A DNA stretch of 64,000 bases from assembly GCA_965112735.1 (NCBI GenBank), contig OZ218963.1, positions 3,162,001-3,226,000 on the forward strand, given 5' to 3'. Shown one piece after another: positions 34,619-43,838 of the stretch. The DNA is from Phaeosaccion multiseriatum (Eukaryota > Ochrophyta, other classes). The notes beneath the pieces were generated by a model. The model was not told the origin of the DNA, did not search any database, and saw nothing but the letters and a program-made list of their open reading frames with translations. The stretch's first letter is position 1, and each line of letters begins with the position of its first letter. The translations under genes were made by a program, and so were the position numbers.

Positions 34619-34653
<35 letters not shown>
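34550..34653. repeat. (AAC)n microsatellite
   Basis: AAC triplets with a short AGC-containing interruption run for about 100 bp between the 3' ends of the small unknown gene and AAR2. Confidence 0.95.
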
Positions 34654-34846
34654 AAGGCACAGTTTAGTACTCATGTTCTCGACTGTATATACAGGAGCAG
34701 GCATACTCCACAGCCTGACTACACGCATGCCCGAACTCACACCGCTTCCCCTCATTTCCCTTCGTATCTCCCCTTTCCCCCACCGCCACTTACTCTTTCG
34801 CCTACTCCTCGGCCCTCTTCCGCCCAGTCACTTCCATGCCTCCTCG

Positions 34847-37800
34847 TCAACCACTTCGAACCAACCAATCAGATTTCCTCGCACAACACTCATATGACCT
34901 TCCTAGCACAAGCGGTGAACTCCACGCTCCCAACGCACCAGCAGCATTCGAAGTTGCACAAGTGTCCCCGTCATGGCGTGGCGTGTGTTGCAATGCCCTC
35001 TTCACCTCCTCGTACGGCACAATTGTGGGCAAATTCTCTTCGTCAATCAGCGCCATTGCTGCGACAGACTCCCGTCGTAGCTCCACCCCTCCCGCTCCCC
35101 GTCCCCCTGCTGCTGCTGGCGTTCCACAACCAAGGCCCATCTCATCATCGTCGTCATCATCCTCTCCCTGTCCTGCTCTCTGCTCTTGTTCACCACGGCC
35201 AGAAGGTGCTGAAGAGGGTTTGTGGGCGGTGGCCAAGAAGGGCAGCAGTGTGACACCGAACCTGTTCTGCACAAAGGTCAGAAGGAGCTTGGCCGATGCA
35301 GTCAGCCCTGCACGGTTCTGGCTCTGCTGCTTTTGCACAGTGGAGGTGCGGGAAAGAGAGGGAAAGGGACCAAGAGAGAGAGAGAGAGAGAGAGGGAGAG
35401 AGGGAGAGAGGTAGGGGGCAGAAACACGCGTGAGGGACATTGCCTAGCAGAACGAGTCTAGGGTGCGCAAAAACTAGCGCAGCTTTCAAGGTCAACTGCA
35501 ATATAACTGAGGCTGAGGAACCCTTCAGTCTTTGCAATGCACTCGAACCTGTTGCAGTGGTCGTTCTTGCTCCTGCTGCTGCTGTGGCTGCGGCTGTGGC
35601 TGCTCCACGAGGAGAGTCTCGAACAGAGCGCCAAGGGAGGAGGAGAGAAAGTTGTGCCTGGACAGATCGGAGAGGAAAAAGTCTTCCGGCACAGCCTCCA
35701 GCTGGGCGTGGAGCACACACAGTGCCTAAAGAAAGTCAGGAGGGGGTTAGGGTTTGGGGGGGAAGTGCCAATGTTGAGAAAGCGCATCCTGTGCGAGGTG
35801 ACCTCTCTGCACTTGCCACTCACATGAGTCGTTTCCACAATCAGTTCACGTCTCTCAAGACCCCTCAAAGCCAAAACATGTCATCACCGCCCTGCATCAA
35901 TTGCAACCGAATCGTCAACCCCGCCGCCCCCTCCCTCTCTCGTCCTCACCTCGACGAAGAACGCCTCCTGCTGAGGCTGCAGCAGAAACTCGTCGCTGGT
36001 GCACAGGACTGAGGCAAGCTCTTGCCAGCGTCGCAGCGATGGCAGCGACATGAGCAGCAGGAAGAGCAAAAAGGAGAGCTGAAGCTCGCCCAGCACAGCC
36101 TCCTCCCCCCCTCCCCCCCCGGGAGACGTCCTGGCCCTGGATAGGAGGGCTTTGAGCTGCCAGGTCTTGTCCATGTGGAGCCGGGTGATATCCCCGGCCA
36201 CGCAAACGCCGCCGTGGTCCCGAGGAGGGGGGGTGGCCAAGAGCATGAAGGAGGGAGCCCTTCCCTCCCCGAGCGGAAGGCCTTCCCCCATGAAGGTCTT
36301 GGAGCTGCTTCCGCTACCCCTGACTTCCTTGCTGTCTGAGGAGGGGGCTCCGCCTTCCATTCCGTGCGGCGGCTTCGCAGCAGAGGACAGGCCAGCAGCG
36401 GCAGCAGCAGTAATGGTGACTTCATCATCGGCGTCTGAGTCGGACTGCACAATCTTTCCACCGATCTGAAGCCCTGCCCTTAGCAGCGTCTCTGCGGAGA
36501 TGTGCGAGGTCAGGGCTGCCCAGGTCTGTTCCCCGCCCCCACCGAAAGCGCCACTCCCGTTGACAGAAGCCATATGCTGCGGCGGCGGCGGCGGCGGCTG
36601 CTGCTGCTCGCGCTCGCTTGTGTCATGTGCCTGCTGTACTGCGGAGGAGTAGGCGGCGAGGTTGGCGTCGAGTTGCAGCCCGACCACCGCATTTCGCAAC
36701 TCCTCCAAAGATCCCTGCAAGTTCAAGCACGCACGCACGCACGGGGGGGGATGGGGGCATTAAGGAGTTGAGAAGAGCTGCTCCAAGCCTCCCTTTATGT
36801 CTTACACGAACGGTTCCACACGCCCTGGTCTGCTCTCTCCTCCCCATTCCCGCCCTCGCCTCTTCTGCAAGTATAAACAAGAGAGATTTTTTATAGTCGA
36901 ATGCCCAAGGAGGTGTGAGGAGTATCTCTTCTACGCATGGGAATCATCGGTGGGATTTGGTGTAAGAACTGGCACCTCTTCTCGCGAGCCCTACAACGTC
37001 TGTCAAGTGCTGCCAGGACTCCCTCCCCTGGACGCACCTCGGGTAGCATTTCCTCCCCAGGCTGCAACTCCTCCAGCCCCTTGTCCCACTCAAATACGGC
37101 AACGTCTCCGGCGCTAAGTTGCATCCAATACCCTTGTCTGCGCGCGTCAAGGAAGAGGAAGAGAGAGGCAAGAGGGCGCAAATAGCTTTAGCGTAGTATG
37201 GTTCACACACGAGGTTGCAAGGCGCTTATAGCTTTGTCACTCTCAAGTTCTAAGTTTTGTTACAAAGAGAGGCATGAGCTCCTCAACACAGTCCCCTGAG
37301 TTGATTGTGCTCCGGCAACCGAAGTTCTCCCTCTACCAAACAAACCCCCCACGTAAGTCCTCTACGCAAGAGACGTTCGGGGTCCTTTCAGAGAATAGGT
37401 CTATCACTTGCCTGTGTCCCGAGTGCCCTTCCCTGCCATAGGTTAGGAGGTGGAGGCCCGGGGGGATGAGTTTCATGCCCTTGAACAAAGGGCCGACCTA
37501 GAGAAAAAGAGAGGGGGGGTGGGGGGCGGGGGCTGAGGAGGAGGAAGAGAGACGACAAAGAGGGTTGGGAAAGGGAGAACACGTTTCGGGGCGAGGGAGG
37601 GTGGGGCGGGTCCAGCCTCCTCCTGGCAACTCGCGCAAAGAGCACCACATTCCCCTCGCCCGGCCGGGTCGCCCGAGAATAGTCCCAGCACGTCAAAAAT
37701 ATGACTCCAGAAGCACATATGCAAAGTGAGAAGAGAGGGACAGCGTGGGTACCTTGTGCAGGGTGAGGTCGAATCCAAAGAGCATCCCCTCCGGAAGATT

Positions 37801-37893
37801 GAGCACCACCACATAGGCCGAGCTCGCCAGCGCCGCCGCAGCTCTACTCGTCGCGGCTGCATTGCTCCCGCTGCTGCGGACACTGGCCGTCAT
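34847..37893 (-). CDS. AAR2: U5 snRNP assembly factor AAR2 homologue
   Basis: Exons 37893-37753, 37497-37412, 37137-37038, 36714-35950, 35725-35549 and 35329-34847 join in frame to 583 residues; human AAR2 has 384. The N-terminal domain has VVVLNLPEGMLFGFDLTLHK, GPLFKGMKLIPPGLHLLTYG and AVFEWDKGLEEL. The helical C-terminal domain has MDKTWQLKALLS, AVLGELQLSFLLFLLLM, LASVLCTSDEFLL, CVLHAQLEAVPEDFFLSDLS, RHNFLSSSLGALF and NLPTIVPYEEV. AAR2 holds Prp8 during cytoplasmic U5 snRNP assembly. The extra length is Gly/Ser/Gln-rich insertions. Intron 2 needs a GC donor (CACAG|GCAAGT). The last exon and its exact acceptor (several in-frame CAGs near 35323-35330) are less certain. Confidence 0.87.
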
Positions 37894-38139
37894 TTGGGAG
37901 GACCGGCGGGGGCAAGCATTAGGAACTGGCTGTGAGGGTTGAGAGGAGTGGAGCACCAACGGGCCCGCCGGACATGTCCCCTGCATTCCCTCACAGCACA
38001 GCTTCTTTTACAGCACTGAGCTTCTGAGGACATCTTCTGAGCTTAGCAAAAACCATGTCCCCCCGCCCCCCCCCACAGCACAGCTTCTAAGGTGATTCAG
38101 TAAATAAGTCATCACCCACAAAAAAAAAAGCGCTTGCTC
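37894..38139. promoter_or_regulatory. Shared promoter space of AAR2 and the small acidic-tailed protein
   Basis: 246 bp lie between divergent starts. A duplicated CACAGCACAGCTTCT segment occurs at about 37994 and 38073. Confidence 0.45.
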
Positions 38140-39102
38140 ATGATGATGTTCTCCCCATGTCTTTACCCAAGGTGAGAGAGAAGGAAAGAATTGGCACACT
38201 CCCCACCTCCTTCTCCTCCTCACCCCCCTCCTCTTGCTACACAGCGACACGGAGGAGAAGTTCTTACCATGCTTGCTCGAAAGCGACGTGTTGGTCGACC
38301 TCGAACGGAAGCACGATCAGGTATGTAGAGCACGCTCGTCCAGAAAGGAGGGTCTCATCGAATAATATCCTTCTTCTGTTCGCAACGCTTCCTCCTTGTC
38401 CAGGAGCTACAGGCGGTGAGAGAGAAAAAACTGGGTCCCTCCACCATCGGTGAGAAAGGCTCGGTACTGGTGCTGCTGGTGCTACTCCTCTTGCTGTAAT
38501 TTCTCATCACCCCTCCTCGCCTGCCTTTGCTCTCTGCCCTCTGCGAAGGTTTGGATGACGCCCAGGCGAAGAAGGCAGGTGAGACCAATCCTGCTGCCCC
38601 GTCCAGACTCCTTATGATGGTGCTGCTGCACTAACCACCCAACTCTTGCGGTCCTTGCGCTTCGACGGTCGCAGCTCTGGGGACGGGCAGGGTTCCGCCT
38701 TCGCCCTACTTTCTCCCATCTCGCCGACTGGAAAGCTCGCGCAGTAGAGGCGCACCGGCTCACGTGGCAAGCCAGTCTGTGGTAAGGAAGAGAATGGGTG
38801 CCTGTCCTCTAGAGGAGGGGATGCTCTTGTGGATCCTCGTCCAATGAGGAGTGAATGGGGGGAATGTGCTGAGTCGGGGAGAGCGGTAGCGAAGGACGGA
38901 TGAGCAAGTGGAGAACTCCCGTCCGACCGCGTACCATCAGAGGCTTATGTGGGAGCCTATATTGCTCCCTCCTTCATCACCCCCTCTTCTTTTGTCCACT
39001 CCTTGCGCAATGGTGCGGGGCTGCTACCAACCCCCCCTCCGACTTTAGGCGGAGGCCGATGATGATGCCTCCGTGTCCGATGACATCAGCATCTCGGATT
39101 GA
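38140..39102 (+). CDS. Small protein with acidic C-terminus, unknown function
   Basis: Six short exons (38140-38171, 38245-38320, 38404-38449, 38549-38578, 38675-38781, 39049-39102) join in frame to 114 residues. The first part (FSPCLYPSDTEEKFLPCLLE) leads into a charged helix DVLVDLERKHDQELQAVREK. Then comes a basic Ser/Arg stretch (SPYFLPSRRLESSRSRG) and an acidic tail EADDDASVSDDISISD. The family is not recognised. The model depends on splice signals alone (every donor GT, every acceptor AG, phases consistent), so the start (three consecutive ATGs) and exons 4-5 are provisional. Confidence 0.6.
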
Positions 39103-39889
39103 GGGATTAAGGAAGACCTCTCTGCAATGAAGTTGGCTGCACCGGACCAAGTATTGCAGTATTGACGAGGGAGGAGTATATCGCTCGTCCCTCTTCGGCT
39201 TTGGGCGCGGAAGGCCCTCCACCGAACATGTCATCTCTCTCCCTCGAGTCTGCGCCGCGAGTGCCCCGCAGCGTGTGCAAATGATCGCCGTTGCTGTATC
39301 GTAAGGCACCAGCTTAGATAGCACTGTGAGGGCTCGCCACTATAGTGAAGCAGCAGCAGCAGCAGCAGGAGGAGGAGGAGCGTCGAGTACAATCGCCGAC
39401 AGCAGCCGCAGCAGCAGCATGTGTGAGGGCAGAGAGCAGGACTAAGGATGGATAGAACTGCGGCTGGCTCCCCTTGACGGGTGGAAGGCACCCCCCGCTC
39501 CACCGCCGGGAACAAAGATGACGGGGGAAGGACGGAAGCCATTGTCGCGGAAGCGTTCCTCCCGAGCTTACTGAATCAAAAAAATTTACGATGGTGTAAG
39601 CCTCTTGCTTGTCCCACTTCTGTACAACGGCCCTCTCAGATGATATTTTCGTGGTTAGTGATAAACGTCTGCTACGTGGGATGCGGAGAGGAACGTCTGC
39701 GTAACTCTTAATCGCGTGCCCCTCGTGCCGAACCGCCAGGCACCCCTGTCCTCTAAGCACCAGCCGCATCTCAAACTCACAGGGGAGGTGGAAAGGGTCT
39801 GAGCTCTTGCTCAAAAGCTAAGCCTTTAGGGTTCCTTCATTCTGGAGAGTGCAGAGCAGCGCACGCCTAGAGAGGGCATAACCATACCG
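39103..39889. other. Intergenic space between convergent genes
   Basis: About 790 bp lie between the small acidic-tailed protein and the AN1 gene. It includes an AGC/AGG triplet run at about 39350-39385. Nothing else was recognised. Confidence 0.5.
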
Positions 39890-41862
39890 TCACGAGAGGA
39901 CACACTTGTCGGCCACACTGCCTCTGTGAGCCCCTGCCCCACTCGCCCCGCCCCCGTGCTCTCTCTCCACGTGCTCCACCAAAGCCACGGGGTCGCTTAA
40001 GTCAACTTCACAGTAGGGACAGCCCCCCCCACCACTTCTCCGCCTGCCCACACCACCACCTCCTCCTCCTTCCCCCCCTGTCACTACTGTTTGAGCCTCC
40101 GCGAGATAGGAGTGAGCACTTGGGTCGGCAGGGTGGTGGGCCTCTACGTGTGCGATGAGGGTGTGAACGTCCGCAAAACGAATGGCGCAGTGGGGACAAA
40201 CCTGTGTGTCGAGGAGGAAGCGAGCGAGCGAGAGAGAGAGAGAGACAGGAGAGAGAGAGAGGGAGAAGAGAGACAGAGAGAGAGCGGGTCAGGTCACAGT
40301 CGCTGGGTATCATCACCTCTCGATTCACATACGTAATCTATAGGTTGATTCCTATCAATCGATAAATGACCCTCCAGCCGGCTCGCGATGGAACGAACGA
40401 ACGTATCCTCGCACTTCCGTCAGAGTAACCGTTGCTCTGACAGACACCTAAAAGGCGATTGGCGTAATTCAGGGCGACGAATGTTACCAAAGACTCTGAG
40501 GGTCTTACTGCACTCCCCTTGCCCACTGCTACCCGGGGCGCGTAACAACTCCGCGATGGAGGCACTTTGTGGGGGGGGGAGGGGCCCTTTGGGCTACAAG
40601 ACACCCATATGTAATGCCCTGCCATAATCTGAAACTGATGGGGGTTGCAGAAGCCAACGAGGCCACCATTCGACTTGTCTTGACGAGGGCACACGATGCA
40701 CATGTTCAAAGTCGCTAAAATCGTTGGTGGAAAGGGGGAGGGGGGGGTAGTGTAGGTGTCTCTAAAACGAGGCGAAAAACGAGCGTATCTGTTAGGTCTT
40801 ACATCCAAAGGGTGAATATCGCGGCCGAAGAACTTACTCACCTCGCCTCCGGAAGCAGCATCGTTGCTCATTTGTTGTCTTTTGTTGGCGGTGCCTTTTA
40901 CTGTATTGGGCGCGTCAGCACCATTGGCAGTGCGCATCTGCTGCCGCTGCCGCTGCTTCTGTTGCCTCTCTCTCACAGACGGGATTCGACGCTGCTTCAT
41001 ATTTTCACCCGTGGTGCTGCTGCTGCTCCCTGCCCCGCTCCCTGGGCATTTGTGACTGTCTGCGAAGCGATGCGAGAGGCAAACATCCTGCCCACAGCTT
41101 TTGCCTGGGACGCAAAAGGCCAAACAGAGATGAAGTGGCGCCGTCCGTCAGTCTGGCGCTTTAGAGAGACAGGGCATCTTGCTGGGGAACACAAAATGGA
41201 AACACCAAGTACATGCAAAGCATTCCCCCCTCTCTCCTCCTTTTATCCCCTTCTACTCACATCTGTGGCTGTTGGACAATCCTAGCACCTCTCTACATCC
41301 GCTGGCGGCACACCTCTTCTTCCTGTTGATACCGTCAAACCCCTCCGGGCGCTGGCAAGCCGTCCTGCCATATGTCACCACCGTGCACCACCGTTAGTGT
41401 TCTCCACGTAGCACATGGTACATGTACGCACACGCACGCACATACATATACACGCAGAAAAAGATAGGGACGGAGAGAGAGGAAGACGAGAAGAGAGGCA
41501 GAGAGATGGCGAGAAGGAGGTCTGCACACCTGGAGTGCGCCTCCCATACGGTGTTGGGGTCTTGATTGTCAGCAAGCTTGATGGTCTTCCCACACAGGGG
41601 GCAGCTAATGGCACGGAAGTCCTGGGGGGAGGGCGGCAGAAGGAGTGTAGCGGAGCTTAGACGCAACGTGCGAGGTTGTGCACAGTGCAGCAATAAGCTG
41701 GGTCGAGGACTTGAGTCACCCATTTAGCACCTTCTGGCCCGCAGCGGGGCAGGAGTGGCTTCCGTACGCCCGGTGCGCGAGGCAAAACAGCGAGTCGCAG
41801 CAATCGCACTTGAAGGGCAGGAAGTCCTGCGGTACACACAAACACACACGCACACACACAGA

Positions 41863-41906
<44 letters not shown>

Positions 41907-42219
41907 AATTCCACGGCACAGTTGAAGAGAGCAGGGGGGTGGATACAGGCAGTAGGGACAAGCGCGGCGGGAGGAGAGGTGATTGTGATATTCATCACCA
42001 CGGGGCGAGATGGCGACGAGCGAAACAGAGTTACGCCGAACAAACACAGATCTTCTTACCTTCTGATTGCATGTTTCCACTGCGCTGAGAAAGGTCAAAT
42101 CAGGACCGAGGAGGAGGGGGGGGATGGGATTGAGATGGATGTCGGCGAAGGGGCTATTCGCAACGATGAGGGCTGGAAGGTACGCACCAATGAGAGCCGA
42201 GATCCGAAAACTCGGTCAT
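39890..42219 (-). CDS. AN1-AN1-C2H2-C2H2 zinc-finger stress-associated protein
   Basis: Exons 42219-42188, 42084-42060, 41826-41731, 41621-41530, 41364-41261, 41104-40842 and 40201-39890 join in frame to 307 residues. The start MTEFSDLGSHCAVETCNQKD matches the family start. AN1 finger 1 continues FLPFKCDCCDSLFCLAHRAY. The linker SCPLCGKTIKL...DPNTVWEAH and AN1 finger 2 follow (KKRCAASGCREVLGLSNSHR, CKSCGQDVCLSHRFADSHKC). The C-terminal half has two C2H2 fingers, CPHCAIRFADVHTLIAHVEA and CPYCEVDLSDPVALVEHVER. This is the layout of Arabidopsis SAP11/SAP13; the animal relatives are ZFAND2. Such proteins act with ubiquitin/p97 in protein quality control under stress. It is divergent from LIP2. 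Confidence 0.94.
41837..41905. repeat. (CA)n(GA)n microsatellite in an intron
   Basis: A CA run followed directly by a GA run lies in intron 2 of the AN1/C2H2 gene, just upstream of the acceptor of exon 3 in transcript sense, where it forms the pyrimidine tract. Confidence 0.9.
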
Positions 42220-42623
42220 TGACAGGCTTCCTCTCACAAGGCAATCTAACACGTAGCGAGTGTCATTCTGGTCATGCTATGGCTGATACACCCTTACTGA
42301 GAGAGCGTTGCTTGGACATGACGAACAGAGAGAGTCAGGGAAAAAAGAAAGAGAAGGACAGCTGTGAGTCATACGTATACCCAGTTCCTACTCGCTCGCT
42401 CCTCCTCTCATTGGCATTGGCAACTGCTGTAGCTTGTGGCCTCGCCGAGGAGCAACCTATGGAGCAGATGTGGGGATTGGGATTGATTGATTATTTATAT
42501 TATTATCGTAAACGCGTACCACCTTTGAAGTGGACGAAGTGGTGCACAATGCGTGGGTGCGTGCGTGGTTTTGTTGACATAATCGTTTTTTACTTTTTGC
42601 CCTCCCTGAACCCTCAGCTCACC
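42220..42623. promoter_or_regulatory. Shared promoter space of the AN1/C2H2 gene and LIP2
   Basis: 404 bp lie between divergent starts. A TTGATTGATTATTTATATTATTA stretch near 42483-42506 is the only AT-rich segment and is a candidate core promoter. Confidence 0.45.
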
Positions 42624-43643
42624 ATGGCTCGCTTCAGGGCTTTCAGCAGCGCGCTGCCGCGAGGGTTGGGCACCAGTGATGGTCCTCGTGCCCATGCGAC
42701 TTGCCTCAGTCGTTCAAAACCGCTCTTGCGGCAGCGACAGCACACCTCCGCTCCCTCTTTTTCTTCTGGTCGTGCGGCTTCTTGCTGTGTGGCATGGCAA
42801 GATGGGGGCAAGGATCTCCGCCCACGGCGTGTTTGCAAGGTAGTCAACGTAGAAGATCGGTTGGTTCCCTACACTGAAGCGTGGGGCTGGCAGCGAGCTC
42901 TGGTGGCAGAGAAAATGGCATGGCAGCGCACCCAGCCCCCCGAGCCGGGGCACGACACGCTCTTGATGTTGGAACACCCCTCAGTCTACACCCTGGGGAG
43001 AAAAGCGACTCTGCGCAATCTCAAGTTTGACCCTCAGGAGCGCCACCACGTGGCAGGAGCGGAGGAACTACGGGGAATGAAGGAGAGTCGACAAGAGCAG
43101 CAGCCACAGCCTGGAGAGGTGATACGTGTGGATAGAGGGGGCGAAGTGACGTGGCACGGGCCAGGGCAGTTGGTTTGCTATCCCCTACTAGACCTAAACT
43201 ACCATGCGAGAGACCTGCATTGGTACCTCCGCATGCTGGAGGAAGTCATCATCCAGACCTTGCACAAGAGTGGTCTCCACGGCGAGAGAAACGAGGGCAA
43301 CACAGGGGTATGGGTAGGTGGAGCCAAGTACGCAGCAATTGGCCTCAACGCTTCCAGATGGGTGTCCATGCACGGATTCTCAATCAATGTGGCCCCGGAC
43401 ATGCAATTCTTTGGCCACATTGTGCCATGTGGCATCGCAGACAAGCCCGTGGGCTGCATGTGCAGGGGGCGACACGGTGGGGGGAGTGAGCACGAGGGCG
43501 GCGGACCGCGCGACGTGACGATGGACAAGGTTCGGGCAGACGTGTTGCAGAGCTTTCAAGACGTCTTTGGAGTCGACCTGGAAGTGAGCTCAGTGGCGGC
43601 GATCGCTCCACCGTCTCCTGCTCCGCCCGTGCTCCCCGTTTAG
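42624..43643 (+). CDS. LIP2: Octanoyl-[carrier protein]:protein N-octanoyltransferase (LipB/LIP2)
   Basis: One uninterrupted exon encodes 339 residues. The N-terminus (MARFRAFSSALPRGLG) is a mitochondrial or plastid presequence. The LipB core has LLMLEHPSVYTLGRKA, then VIRVDRGGEVTWHGPGQLVC (the R-G-G-x-x-T-x-H-G-P-G-Q signature), and GVWVGGAKYAAIGLNASRWV with the catalytic Lys. HGFSINVAPDMQFFGHIVPC contains the catalytic Cys, followed by GIADKPVG. The enzyme moves octanoate from acyl carrier protein to the lipoyl domains of H protein and the 2-oxoacid dehydrogenases, the first step of lipoate synthesis. The frame is open far upstream, but ATG 42624 with context ACCATGG is the best start. A Gly-rich tail (GRHGGGSEHEGGGPR) interrupts the C-terminal part. 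No intron is present, unlike most neighbours. Confidence 0.95.
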   Translation: MARFRAFSSALPRGLGTSDGPRAHATCLSRSKPLLRQRQHTSAPSFSSGRAASCCVAWQDGGKDLRPRRVCKVVNVEDRLVPYTEAWGWQRALVAEKMAWQRTQPPEPGHDTLLMLEHPSVYTLGRKATLRNLKFDPQERHHVAGAEELRGMKESRQEQQPQPGEVIRVDRGGEVTWHGPGQLVCYPLLDLNYHARDLHWYLRMLEEVIIQTLHKSGLHGERNEGNTGVWVGGAKYAAIGLNASRWVSMHGFSINVAPDMQFFGHIVPCGIADKPVGCMCRGRHGGGSEHEGGGPRDVTMDKVRADVLQSFQDVFGVDLEVSSVAAIAPPSPAPPVLPV

Positions 43644-43838
43644 ACGTGATTCAATCACCGCACACATCAGTAAATACAAGCACTCAATCCAGACATGTTC
43701 TTCAAAGTAATTACATTAGGGGTGCCGGCGGACGACTGAGGGCCATGGCTCTACCTCCTCTTCCCCAGACTTCATGTCTCCCCCTCTCATCGTGCTTGCT
43801 GCATCTGCAGCCCCCCCCCCCTCCGTTGCCACCCATCG

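Noticed and set aside
40338-40841. Continuation of the AN1 exon frame into a longer C-terminus
   Set aside because: The donor GAG|GTGAGT at 40842/40841 is strong and joins in phase to an exon with two C2H2 fingers. The read-through part has no features.
41922-42623. N-terminal extension of LIP2 to 573 residues
   Set aside because: The frame is open by chance across the promoter and the first exons of the divergent AN1/C2H2 gene. The presequence starts well at 42624.
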